Source: an uncultured Clostridia bacterium
GTDB taxonomy: Bacteria; Bacillota; Clostridia; Christensenellales; Aristaeellaceae
Length of the DNA stretch: 10,118 bases
Direction of reading: 5' to 3'
NCBI GenBank assembly: GCA_934636425.1
Contig: CAKUAV010000113.1
Location: 1-10,118 of the forward strand
Positions 1-6,875 of this stretch are shown here, piece by piece. Both the position numbers and the translations under genes were made by a program. The number at the start of each line of letters is the position of its first letter. Within the stretch, counting starts at the first letter, position 1. The notes under the pieces are model-generated. The model was not told where the DNA came from. It did no database searches and was given only the letters and a program-made list of their open reading frames with translations.

Positions 1-145
1 GAAAATGAGATTTTCCGCCGCTTTCGTCTCGCTCCACCCGTACACGCATTGGGTACAATTGAAAATCCGAGAGGGTTTCAACCTTCACGAGCTCTCCAAG
101 GTTTTTCGGCAGCCTGAACGGCGCGAAAGCCGCCGTCTGAAAAAC
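1..145 (+). repeat. R1 dispersed repeat, copy A (truncated by window start)
   Basis: Bases 1-96 match bases 564-659 with only four mismatches, all between positions 28 and 40, so this is a second, direct copy of the R1 element. The left part, including the CAGCTTGT hairpin seen in the other copies, lies outside the window. The copy contains TTGAAA-A-TCC-gaga-GGG-TTTCAA (59-81), a nine-pair stem with one bulged A. Past base 96 it runs into a GC hairpin (ACGGCG/CGCCGT) enclosed by GTTTTTC and GAAAAAC at 101-145, in the place where the other copies also carry a GC hairpin. Short open frames cross it, but codon use and the absence of ribosome-binding sites argue against coding. Repeat status is seen directly; its function is unknown. 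Confidence 0.8.
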
Positions 146-480
146 CGACTCGTCACGGGAAGCCGGGGAATAACCTCTCGATTGTTTCTGCCCGTCAAAA
201 AAAACGAAAAACAGGCGTCGGCTTCTCCTGACGGAATATTCGAGACAGCGCCATACGCCTTTCGCCGCGGCGCTGTTCGCGGACGCGCGGCCAGTCAGGG
301 AGCAACAGCCCGGAATAATTCGTTGACTGCTCGAAGCGGCCGTGCGGCAGCGTGATTTGCTTTGCCGCACATTTCGCGGCGAAGCGCATCCGCCGCTTAA
401 TCCCTCAATTTTTCGCGCAGAACGGCCCTCTCAGCGCGCCGAAAGCGCCGTCGCGGCCCGAACAGCCGCCGCGCAGCGAC
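146..480. other. Intergenic stretch between two R1 copies, no gene seen
   Basis: I find no convincing gene. Open frames exist on both strands because the sequence is GC-rich, but none has a plausible ribosome-binding site or a recognisable protein. The clearest structure is a perfect eight-pair inverted repeat, GTGCGGCA (342-349) with TGCCGCAC (363-370), loop 13 nt. The rest is GC-rich with several weaker potential stems. Confidence 0.55.
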
Positions 481-704
481 CAGCTTGTCAAAAAGGTCTT
501 AACAAGCTGGCGAACGGAAATGCAAGCCCTCTGTCGTGTGTTCCCTCTCCGGTTTTTGCTCTGGAAAATGAGATTTTCCGCCGCTTTCGTCCCGCGCCCG
601 CCGTACACGCATTGGGTACAATTGAAAATCCGAGAGGGTTTCAACCTTCACGAGCTCTCAGAAGGGTTTGCGACAGTCTGTCCGCCGCGCAGCGAACGCG
701 GCGG
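481..704 (+). repeat. R1 dispersed repeat, copy B (most complete copy)
   Basis: This is the most intact copy of the element. In plus orientation it holds: a stem-loop CAGCTTGT/ACAAGCTG (481-509); GGAAAAT-gag-ATTTTCC (563-579), seven pairs with a three-base loop; the TTGAAA(A)TCC/GGGTTTCAA hairpin (622-644); and a terminal GC hairpin (682-704) followed by six Ts. Bases 564-659 are nearly identical to copy A. The reverse complement aligns with 9600-9824 (copy C) over almost its whole length, with more substitutions. Copies in both orientations, no reliable reading frame and several hairpins suggest a non-coding structured repeat or a short non-autonomous element. No transposase or clear target duplication is visible. 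Confidence 0.75.
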
Positions 705-711
705 CTTTTTT
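682..711 (+). terminator. GC hairpin plus T-tract, facing plus strand
   Basis: CCGCCGCG (682-689) pairs perfectly with CGCGGCGG (697-704) around a seven-base loop and is followed by T6 (706-711), the usual form of an intrinsic terminator for rightward transcription. The last two Ts are part of the spoIIP stop codon on the other strand. Leftward transcripts from spoIIP would form the same hairpin but without a U-tract. It sits at the right end of R1 copy B, so it may end a transcript coming through that repeat. Confidence 0.6.
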
Positions 712-1594
712 ATCCATCCTTGAGCAGATCGCAGAGCGCCTCGGCCAGCACGGGCATGGACGCGAGCGCTTCCTGCAGCGTGTTGAGGTTGTGTCCCACC
801 TCGATCAGCACGGAGGGCGTAAACAGATGCTGATTGTAGCGCCCGTTCTTGACCATCACCGGGCGGCAAAGGCCGTCGCAGAGCGCGTTGATGCGGTCGC
901 TCAGGCGCACGGCGAAGGCCAGATTGGCCTCATAATCGGGCTTTACGTCGAAATTTCCGCCGTTGCCGATGAGCGCCATCAGCTGCGCGGCGCGCTGTGA
1001 GCCGACATACGCGCACTCGGCCATGCTCCTGTCCCACGCGTCGCGGTGCAGATCGACGCACAGATTGAACGTCTCCGCGCGCCTCGTCTCCAGCATATCG
1101 AGCGAGCGGGCGTAGGCCGTGTTCAATTTGGGGTATTCGTAATCGGCGGTGTCGTGAACCACGTCGAAGCCGTAATCGGTCAGAAGCGCCGCCAGCGCCT
1201 CGCCCACGCGCACCACCGAGTGTGCCTGATCCTCCGTGCGCCAGCTTTCCGTCTCGCGATAGGGATCGGCTGCCGTCTGCGCGTAGGCCTCGTGGGTGTG
1301 CGTGTGGTAGATCAGCACGCGCGGCCGCTCCACCGGCTGGGTGCGGTCTTCTCCCGCGTCCGCATCCTCGACGACGATGAGATCGGCGTGCTCGTTTTCG
1401 CCGGGCAGCTCGAATTCCATTTCCGGCGGCTTCCAAAAGGAAAAGGCGGCCACGGCAGCCGCCCTTTCGCTCGATGTCTTCCGCGCCGCGCCCGAGGCCG
1501 CGCCGGCCGCCAGCACGATCAGCGCGATCGCCAGTATGACGGCCGCAGCAGCAGCCAGCAGCTTTGAAGCGTGAATCACCTTGATCCTGACCAT
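710..1594 (-). CDS. spoIIP: Stage II sporulation protein P (SpoIIP)
   Basis: The product is a 294-residue membrane-anchored SpoIIP, a cell-wall amidase/endopeptidase that works with SpoIID and SpoIIM to thin peptidoglycan during engulfment of the forespore. Residues 11-32 form one hydrophobic segment after a basic N-terminus, consistent with anchoring in the mother-cell membrane. The family signature VLIYHTHTHEAY (93-104) supplies conserved histidines and Glu102; DLHRDA (181-186) and SVLIEVGHNLNTLQEAL (261-277) are the other conserved blocks. It is somewhat shorter than many homologues, mainly between the anchor and the catalytic domain. I chose ATG 1594 because AAAGGAG (1604-1610) lies nine bases before it; the in-frame ATG at 1600 is only three bases from that site. 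It follows gpr by 59 bases on the same strand, the usual order in spore formers, and has its own sigma-E-like promoter in the gap. Confidence 0.93.
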   Translation of the reverse strand: MVRIKVIHASKLLAAAAAVILAIALIVLAAGAASGAARKTSSERAAAVAAFSFWKPPEMEFELPGENEHADLIVVEDADAGEDRTQPVERPRVLIYHTHTHEAYAQTAADPYRETESWRTEDQAHSVVRVGEALAALLTDYGFDVVHDTADYEYPKLNTAYARSLDMLETRRAETFNLCVDLHRDAWDRSMAECAYVGSQRAAQLMALIGNGGNFDVKPDYEANLAFAVRLSDRINALCDGLCRPVMVKNGRYNQHLFTPSVLIEVGHNLNTLQEALASMPVLAEALCDLLKDG

Positions 1595-1626
1595 GTGCAT
1601 CAGCTCCTTTCGCCCCCTGCACTGAC

Positions 1627-1653
1627 AGTTTATGGATGAGAGCGCGTCGCTAT
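1627..1653 (-). promoter_or_regulatory. Candidate sigma-E promoter of spoIIP
   Basis: Read on the minus strand there is ATA (1653-1651), a 16-base spacer and CATAAACT (1634-1627). The sigma-E consensus, as I recall it, is ATA, 16-18 bases, CATACAnT, so the -10 matches at seven of eight positions and the spacing fits. The -35 abuts the gpr stop codon. Predicted start is near 1620, leaving a short leader with the spoIIP ribosome-binding site. Sigma-E control of spoIIP is known in Bacillus subtilis; its use here is inferred. Confidence 0.5.
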
Positions 1654-2559
1654 TCACTGCATCATTGTCAAAATTTCCTCTTCGCTCAGGCCGGGGTGCA
1701 GCGCCCGGTTGACGCCGCCGGCCAGCATGACCGCCGCATTGTCCACCAGATCGTCCACCTCGCGCGGCGTGACGATCATGTCGCCCAGATCGCCGTCCAT
1801 CAATTCGCGCATCAGCGCGTCCAGCCGCGATTCGTCCTCGCCGGAAAGCAGGCGGAACGCATCCCGCGCCAGCGCCGCCGCGTGAATGACCATCGGCACG
1901 CCCACGGCCAGCACCGGCACGCCCAGCGTCTCCCGCGTCAGCGCCGCGCGGCGATTGCCCACGCCCGAGCCGGGCTGTATGCCGGCGTCGGTCAGCTGCA
2001 CCGTGCTCGAGAGCCGATCGAGCGCGCGCGCCGCCAGCGAATCGATCGCGATGACCGCGCGGGGCGATACCGCCTCGACCACAGCGCGCACGATTTCGCC
2101 GCTCTCTATGCCGGTCACGCCCATCACGCCCGGAGAGAGCGCGCACACGCCGGACAGCGCGCCGCTCAGATCGGGGCGCTCGCGGTGCAGATGCCGCGTG
2201 ACCAGCGTGTGGTCGACCGCCAGCGGGCCGAGCGCGTCGGGCGTGACGGTGCGGTTGCCCAGCCCGATCACCAGCACGTCGCCCGCGCCCGGTGGAAGCA
2301 GCCGTCCCAGCTCCTCCCCCAGGAGCGCGCTCACGGCGCGGCGCGCGTCGATATCGCGCTTTTTGACGCGCGGGCACTCCATTGTGATGTACACGCCCCT
2401 GGGCTTTCCGATCAGCCGCGCGCCCTCATCGCTCTCGACGCGCACCTCGGTCATCGTCACGCCACCCGTCTCCCACTCGGAAATATGGACGCCGGGCATG
2501 TGCGCCCGATCCAGTCCCGCCGCGTCCTCCACGGCCAGATCCGTGCGAATCTGCTTCAT
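1654..2559 (-). CDS. gpr: Germination protease GPR, spore-specific endopeptidase
   Basis: This 301-residue protein is GPR, an aspartate-dependent peptidase (family A25) that starts degrading DNA-protecting small acid-soluble spore proteins when the spore germinates. Family landmarks are RTDLAVE (5-11), which holds the expected self-cleavage site; VTPDALGP (105-112) and AIDSLA (171-176), whose Asp108 and Asp173 probably correspond to the two essential aspartates known in Bacillus GPR; QPGSGVGN (195-202); and LGVPVLAVGVP (212-222). Ahead of RTDLAVE are only four residues, so the pro-sequence would be about half the length of the Bacillus one. The ATG at 2559 is preceded at nine bases by GGGGG (2569-2573). 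spoIIP lies directly downstream, and the gene diverges from addB. A sigma-G-like promoter lies just upstream. Confidence 0.95.
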   Translation of the reverse strand: MKQIRTDLAVEDAAGLDRAHMPGVHISEWETGGVTMTEVRVESDEGARLIGKPRGVYITMECPRVKKRDIDARRAVSALLGEELGRLLPPGAGDVLVIGLGNRTVTPDALGPLAVDHTLVTRHLHRERPDLSGALSGVCALSPGVMGVTGIESGEIVRAVVEAVSPRAVIAIDSLAARALDRLSSTVQLTDAGIQPGSGVGNRRAALTRETLGVPVLAVGVPMVIHAAALARDAFRLLSGEDESRLDALMRELMDGDLGDMIVTPREVDDLVDNAAVMLAGGVNRALHPGLSEEEILTMMQ

Positions 2560-2589
2560 AATTGAATTCCCCCGTTCGCCTTTTTATGT

Positions 2590-2619
2590 CATTATGCCGC
2601 CGCGGCCGGCCTTTCATGC
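2590..2619 (-). promoter_or_regulatory. Candidate sigma-G promoter of gpr
   Basis: On the minus strand GCATG (2619-2615), an 18-base spacer and CATAATG (2596-2590) agree with the forespore sigma-G pattern as I recall it: GHATR, 18 bases, CATnHTA. The -35 matches fully, the spacing is exact, and the -10 misses only the last base. Predicted start is near 2583, about 24 bases before the gpr start codon. Forespore expression of gpr is established in Bacillus, which makes the match more credible. A sigma-F reading is possible because the two factors share -35 preferences. Confidence 0.5.
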
Positions 2620-2689
2620 GGCGCGGCTCAAAAAATCCCCGGAGCAGGGCGCGCCCCTTCGAAACGCGCTGGCGTTCGTCGGCGGAATA

Positions 2690-2698
2690 TGATATAAT
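2690..2698 (+). promoter_or_regulatory. Extended -10 promoter of addB
   Basis: TGATATAAT (2690-2698) is a perfect extended -10 element (TGn followed by TATAAT). At the normal distance upstream only a poor -35 (about TGGCGT, 2670-2675) is present, which fits extended -10 promoters. Transcription would start near 2705, giving a leader of about 40 bases with AGGGGG (2731-2736) eight bases before the ATG at 2745. Confidence 0.6.
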
Positions 2699-2744
2699 AT
2701 CCATAAACACCCGTCCGTCAGGATGTGAAGAGGGGGATGCGCCC

Positions 2745-5700
2745 ATGCCCATACGCTATTTGACCGGCCGCGCCGCCGCGCTGAAGCCGCGCCTTTACGA
2801 GGAGCTCCGCGCCGCGCTGAACGAGGGAGGCGACGCGCCGCTGATCGTGCTGGTGCCCGAGCAGTACACGCTGGAGTCCGAGCGGGAGATCGTCACGGCG
2901 CTCTCGCTCGAGGGCTCGTTCCGCCTGCAGGTGATGTCGCCCGCGCGGCTCTATTCGCGCGTGTTTTCGGAGGCCGGAAAGCCCTTAGAGACGCGCGTGG
3001 ACGAGCGCGGCCGCGTGATGCTGATGCACGCCGCCCTCAAGGGACTGACGCGCGAGCTGAACTGGTATCGCGGCGCGCAGCATAGATCGGGCTTCGCCGA
3101 GCGCGCCGCCGGCCAGATCGCCGAGCTCAAGCAGGCCGGCTATACGCCCGACCGGCTGAGCGCGCTCTCCGAGTCGCTGCCGGGCGGGCCGCTCAGGGCC
3201 AAGCTGGGCGATCTGGCGCTCATCTGGGCGGCGTATGAGGCGGCGCTCAAGGGGCGCTATATGGACGGCGAGGACGAGCTGGAGCGCGCGCTGTCCCGTC
3301 TGGACAAGGCGGCGTTTCTGAAGGACGCGCGCATATGGGCGAACGGCTTCGAGCTGGTTTCTCCCACGCTGGCGCGCACGCTGACGGCGCTTGCCCAGCG
3401 GCATGACACGGCGCTGCTCCTGCCGCTCGAGATGGACGAGGGCGCGGGCGATTACGACACATTCGAGCCGGTTCGGCGCTCGTTTGCGCGCCTGTGCCGC
3501 GCGATGGCGGACGCGGGCGTCGAGCAGAACACCGTGCTGCTGGAGGAGCCGCCCGAAAAGCAGAGCGAGCTGACGCATCTGCGCCGCGAGATCAACTGCA
3601 TAACGCCCCGCGTCTGGGACGCGCCGCCCCGCTGCGTGCGGCTGGTTTCCCGAAAAAATCCGCTCGACGAGGCCATGCTGGTCATGGCGACCATCCGCAG
3701 CCGCGTCATGGACGGCAAAATGCGCTGGCGCGACGCGGCGATCGCCTGCTTCGATCTGCCCGCCTACGACGACGCGCTGCGCCGGGCGGCGGCGCTCTAC
3801 GAGGCGCCGGTGTTTCTGGAGAGCGGGCGCGGCTCGGATCGCAACGCGCTGGCGCGGTTTGTGACGCTGCATCTGCGCATCGTCTCGGCCAACTGGCAGA
3901 CCGAGGACGTGATCGCGCTCATGCGCACCGGCTATACCGATCTGACCGACGAGGAGGCCGACCGCTTGGCCAACGCCGCGATTGAACAGGGGCTGCGCGG
4001 CGCGCTGTGGAAAAAGCCGCTGCACCGCTATCAGGACGAGCGCGACGAGGCGCTTGAGCCGCTGCGGCTCAAGCTGGCGGAGCCGGCGATGCGCTTCGAG
4101 GAAGAATTCATCGAAGCGGAAAACACAAAGGCGCAGATGACGGCGATCTGGAATCTGCTGGAGCGCGCCGGGGCGCACGAAAAGCTTCGGGCGTTTGAGG
4201 AAAGCTGCGCTCAGAGCGGCCTGTGGGAGGCGGCCAACGAGAACGCGCAGGTCTGGAACCGGCTGGTCACGACGCTGGATCAGATGACCGCGCTCATGGC
4301 CGGCACGGCGCTCACCGCGCGCGACGTTTCCGAAATGATCACGCAGTCGCTGGCCGCGTCCGACATAAAGCCGCTGCCTCAGTCGGGCGACGCTGTGATG
4401 ATCGGCAGCCTCAGCCACCTGCGCGGCGGGGGCGTGGACACGCTCTTCATCATGGGCTGCAACGAAATGCGCGCCTCCTCGCAGAGCGGCCTGTTCCAGA
4501 CCCGCGAGCGCGAGCTGCTGGGCGGCGAAAAGGACGTGTGGCTGGCCCCCGACGCAGGCGACCGCACCCGACTGGCCGCCATCGACCTGGGCGCGACGCT
4601 GGCCATGGCGCGGCGGTTCGCCGTATTCACCTATGCGCTGTCCGACGCGGAGGGCGCGGCGGTCATGCCCGGCTCGGTGGTCGGGCGGCTGCGCGCCGTG
4701 TTCCCCGCGCTGCGCGACAGCGGCGGCCTGGCAGAGGAGGACAAAACGGCGCGTCTCATGCTGAACGCCCCGGACGCGGCGCTCGTACAGCTCTCGAGCG
4801 CGCTGTCCTCGGGCGATCTGACGCAGGCTCAGCGCGCGGCGTTCGCGTCGCTCTCCCGGCTGGAGACGGCCTCCTTCGAAATGGCCAACCTCCGAAAGGC
4901 GGCGGCGGCGCGGGCGTTTTCAGCCGACATCGACCGCGCGACGGCGAAAAAGCTCTACGGCGGGCCGACCTCGGTCAGCGTGACGCGGCTTGAAAAATAC
5001 GCCGCCTGCCCGTTCATGCATTTCATACAGTACGGCCTGCGCCCGGAGAAGCTCGAACCGTACGCGCTCAGCAGAGCCGACGAGGGCACGTTCTATCACG
5101 CGGCGATGGAGGATTTCCTGCGGGGCGCGCGCGCGGGCGGCATGAGCGCCGAGGAGGCCGTCGAGCGCATGGACGCTGTGGCCGAGCGGCTGCTTGCGCC
5201 CATGATGGACGGGCCGCTGGGCGACAACCCGGTCATGCTGGCGCACAGCCGGCGCATGAGGATGATCGCCCGGCGCGCGGCGAGAACGGCGACGCGTCAG
5301 CTCTCTCAGGGCGGCTTCGAGCCGTTCGCGCTGGAGGTGAAATTCGGCGAATACGCGCCGGCCGTCGTGCTGCACACATCCTCGGGCGACGTGCCCGTGC
5401 AGGGCCGCATAGACCGCATAGACAGTTGGAACGATCAGGACGAAACCTGGCTGCGCGTGATCGACTACAAGAGCGGCATGAGCGATCTGAATCTCTCCCG
5501 GCTCTATTTCGGCCTTCAGCTGCAGCTGATCATCTATCTGGCGGCGGCGCTGGGGCATGGTGAGAGTCATCCGGCGGGCGCGTTCTATTTCAAGGTGGCC
5601 GATCCGGTTGTGGAGAGTCCCTCGCGCGATCCGGATGTGGTCGAGGGCGAGCGCGTCAGGGAGCTGCGCCTGAGCGGACTGTACATAAACGATCAGGCGG

Positions 5701-6050
5701 TGCTCAACGCCATGTCGCCGGGCGTGGACAAGATCGTCAATCTGACGCTGAAGAACGACGGCACGCCGCAGAGCTCTCCCGCCATGCTGGACGAGGACGG
5801 CTTCGCGCTGCTCATTCGCTATGCGGTGCAGGCGGCCGCGCGCATGACCGACGAAATCGCCGCGGGCAAAACCGGCATCGATCCCAAGAAGATGAGCGGC
5901 TTCTGCTCGTGCGACAAGTGCGACTGGAAGAACGTCTGCCAGCAGGATCCGCTGCTGGGCGGCATGCCCCGCACGCTCACCCCGGCGGTGAAGCAGAAGG
6001 AAGTGCTCGGCCTGATACGCGACAAGCTGGACGGCGAAGCGGCGGAATAG
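2745..6050 (+). CDS. addB: ATP-dependent nuclease subunit B (AddB)
   Basis: This 1101-residue protein is AddB, which with AddA forms the helicase-nuclease that processes double-strand breaks for RecA-dependent repair, the Firmicute counterpart of RecBCD. The N-terminus has the family block LIVLVPEQYTLESEREI but a degenerate P-loop: GRAAALKP (8-15) in place of a GxxGxGK[ST] motif. The C-terminal RecB-type nuclease carries GRIDRID (887-893), VIDYKSG with Asp907 and Lys909, and the Q-x3-Y-like segment LQLQLIIYL (924-932). Four cysteines match the AddB iron-sulphur site: Cys755 in AACPF, then Cys1056, Cys1059 and Cys1065 in C-x2-C-x5-C spacing; Cys1054 is extra. Length is slightly below the roughly 1160 residues of B. 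subtilis AddB. The ATG at 2745 has AGGGGG eight bases upstream; earlier in-frame codons overlap the promoter. addA, normally next, is not found downstream. Confidence 0.95.
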   Translation: MPIRYLTGRAAALKPRLYEELRAALNEGGDAPLIVLVPEQYTLESEREIVTALSLEGSFRLQVMSPARLYSRVFSEAGKPLETRVDERGRVMLMHAALKGLTRELNWYRGAQHRSGFAERAAGQIAELKQAGYTPDRLSALSESLPGGPLRAKLGDLALIWAAYEAALKGRYMDGEDELERALSRLDKAAFLKDARIWANGFELVSPTLARTLTALAQRHDTALLLPLEMDEGAGDYDTFEPVRRSFARLCRAMADAGVEQNTVLLEEPPEKQSELTHLRREINCITPRVWDAPPRCVRLVSRKNPLDEAMLVMATIRSRVMDGKMRWRDAAIACFDLPAYDDALRRAAALYEAPVFLESGRGSDRNALARFVTLHLRIVSANWQTEDVIALMRTGYTDLTDEEADRLANAAIEQGLRGALWKKPLHRYQDERDEALEPLRLKLAEPAMRFEEEFIEAENTKAQMTAIWNLLERAGAHEKLRAFEESCAQSGLWEAANENAQVWNRLVTTLDQMTALMAGTALTARDVSEMITQSLAASDIKPLPQSGDAVMIGSLSHLRGGGVDTLFIMGCNEMRASSQSGLFQTRERELLGGEKDVWLAPDAGDRTRLAAIDLGATLAMARRFAVFTYALSDAEGAAVMPGSVVGRLRAVFPALRDSGGLAEEDKTARLMLNAPDAALVQLSSALSSGDLTQAQRAAFASLSRLETASFEMANLRKAAAARAFSADIDRATAKKLYGGPTSVSVTRLEKYAACPFMHFIQYGLRPEKLEPYALSRADEGTFYHAAMEDFLRGARAGGMSAEEAVERMDAVAERLLAPMMDGPLGDNPVMLAHSRRMRMIARRAARTATRQLSQGGFEPFALEVKFGEYAPAVVLHTSSGDVPVQGRIDRIDSWNDQDETWLRVIDYKSGMSDLNLSRLYFGLQLQLIIYLAAALGHGESHPAGAFYFKVADPVVESPSRDPDVVEGERVRELRLSGLYINDQAVLNAMSPGVDKIVNLTLKNDGTPQSSPAMLDEDGFALLIRYAVQAAARMTDEIAAGKTGIDPKKMSGFCSCDKCDWKNVCQQDPLLGGMPRTLTPAVKQKEVLGLIRDKLDGEAAE

Positions 6051-6204
6051 GCTGTTTTTTCGTCGGGGACAGAGCCGTTTCAAAGACCTGTCGGGCGCTT
6101 TTTCGACGTTTCTTTGGATGGAACCTTGATTTGGCCTTGTCAGACCATGGAATTCCAATTTTTCATCGGAAATCACGCCGGTCGGGTTCAGGGGCTTCGA
6201 GCGC

Positions 6205-6357
6205 CGTAAAAAATCCGCTCGAGCTTGCAGCCCTTCCCCTTTCGGGCGCGCGCTGTGGATTTGATTTCCGTTGGCAAGATGAAGTCCAAAGGGATCCCAG
6301 CCCTCATCAAAAGCCGCGGGGGACTTGCAGCTTTTCCTTTCTCGAAAGGGCGCGCGG
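6205..6357. repeat. Degenerate direct repeat pair, 100-bp offset
   Basis: The block at 6205-6253 resembles that at 6305-6357. Both have an A-rich lead, then CCGC, CTTGCAG, a pyrimidine-rich run and GGGCGCGCG. The offset is 100 bases, with scattered substitutions and a few small insertions. The second block contains the palindrome CCTTTC-TC-GAAAGG (6336-6349). It lies in the 390-base gene-free interval between addB and the HEAT gene. The rest of that interval (6051-6204) shows nothing I can name, including no convincing terminator directly behind addB. Function unknown. Confidence 0.45.
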
Positions 6358-6374
6358 ACAAAACACCTTTCAAC

Positions 6375-6419
6375 AACAAAAAGCGCGCCGCCCGGGGAAA
6401 AACCTCGGGCGGCGCGCTA
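6375..6419 (-). terminator. Strong intrinsic terminator behind the HEAT gene
   Basis: AGCGCGCCGCCCG (6383-6395) is the exact reverse complement of 6407-6419. With one G-T and two further G-C pairs inside, the stem reaches 16 pairs around a loop of five As (6399-6403). On the minus strand it is followed by TTTTGTTG (6382-6375), 22 bases after the HEAT-gene stop. On the plus strand five Ts follow a few bases later (6425-6429), so it may also stop transcripts arriving from addB. Confidence 0.85.
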
Positions 6420-6441
6420 TGCATTTTTGAGGGAATCGCCG

Positions 6442-6777
6442 TCAGATGCGATCCTTGATCTTGGAAAGAGACTCCTCGATGGCCTTGAGCACATCGCTGT
6501 CTGTCTCGGCGGCGCGCTGATGCTCCAGATACGTGCGGGCTTTGGGGTCGTTCATGGCGCACAGCGCGCCGGCGGCGTGAATGCGCGTCTGCTTGTCGGC
6601 CGAATGAACCAGCGGCACGAGCGCGTTGAAGGCGACGTCGCCCGAGCAGCGGCCCAGCGCGTCGATCGCGGCCAGATGCACGTCCTCATGCTTGTCGTTC
6701 ACAAAGGAGACAAGCTTTTCTTCCTCACCCTTCTCGGCCAGCTTGGCGATTTTCTCGAACTTGTTTCCAAACAACAT
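6442..6777 (-). CDS. Small HEAT-repeat protein
   Basis: This 111-residue soluble protein is made of paired helices typical of HEAT or PBS-lyase-type repeats. Three units can be followed: residues about 17-43 (EDVHLAAIDALGR), 47-76 (KQTRIHAAGALCAM) and a last one about 78-108. Each has the usual alanine- and leucine-rich second helix with a conserved Asp/Arg area before it. Such repeats are protein-binding scaffolds; no catalytic residues are visible and the partner is unknown. I chose the ATG at 6777 because GGAGGAG (6784-6790) lies six bases upstream; an ATG farther upstream would place this site inside the gene. It has its own promoter (6876-6903) and terminator, so it is probably a single-gene unit diverging from marR. 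Confidence 0.8.
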   Translation of the reverse strand: MLFGNKFEKIAKLAEKGEEEKLVSFVNDKHEDVHLAAIDALGRCSGDVAFNALVPLVHSADKQTRIHAAGALCAMNDPKARTYLEHQRAAETDSDVLKAIEESLSKIKDRI

Positions 6778-6794
6778 AAAAAACTCCTCCATCC

Positions 6795-6823
6795 TTGACA
6801 AATTGCCGCGCAGCCGTTATCAT
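6795..6823 (+). promoter_or_regulatory. Candidate sigma-A promoter toward marR
   Basis: TTGACA (6795-6800), a 17-base spacer and TATCAT (6818-6823) form a near-perfect vegetative promoter on the plus strand. Its -10 overlaps the left half of the palindrome at 6816-6829. The start point would be near 6830, giving marR a leader of about 134 bases. The spacing is ideal, but the element lies within the transcribed leader of the opposite HEAT gene. Confidence 0.5.
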
Positions 6824-6829
6824 GATAAC
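6816..6829. promoter_or_regulatory. 14-bp palindrome GTTATCATGATAAC, possible MarR operator
   Basis: A perfect 14-base palindrome covers the -10 of the rightward promoter and lies in the leader of the HEAT transcript. MarR-family dimers usually bind palindromes of this size near their own promoters, so it is a natural candidate for autorepression. That this MarR binds it is inference. Confidence 0.5.
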
Positions 6830-6845
6830 AGCAGAAACGGAAGCA

Positions 6846-6871
6846 AAAGATTTCTGTAAATCTTTATTTAC
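6846..6871. promoter_or_regulatory. Two overlapping AT-rich inverted repeats
   Basis: AAAGATTT-ctgt-AAATCTTT (6846-6865) overlaps GTAAAT-cttt-ATTTAC (6856-6871), so the right arm and loop of one serve as parts of the other. Both lie just downstream of the -10 of the leftward promoter, around its probable start point. They could be a regulator site or alternative stems at the 5' end of the HEAT mRNA. Confidence 0.4.
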
Positions 6872-6875
6872 CGTC

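Noticed and set aside
405..644. Small protein encoded by R1 (frame with CISVRQLVKTFLTSW, similar to a frame in copy C)
   Set aside because: The peptide similarity follows from the DNA similarity; several frames are equally open, no ribosome-binding site is seen, and copies carry small insertions or deletions.
710..2377. One long 555-codon minus-strand gene
   Set aside because: Only the last 294 codons match SpoIIP; the upstream part lies in another frame of gpr, and a good ribosome-binding site marks the start at 1594.
1654..2565. Plus-strand open frames antisense to gpr and similar ones antisense to addB and the 7501 gene
   Set aside because: They are products of GC-rich codon bias on the opposite strand and show no family features.
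2562..2744. Longer N-terminus for AddB
   Set aside because: The added region covers the promoter and the divergent gpr signals; the family N-terminus starts at 2745 with a good ribosome-binding site.
6051..6110. Intrinsic terminator directly behind addB
   Set aside because: GGCT/AGCC and T-runs are present, but the stem is short and the T-run lies in the loop rather than after the hairpin.
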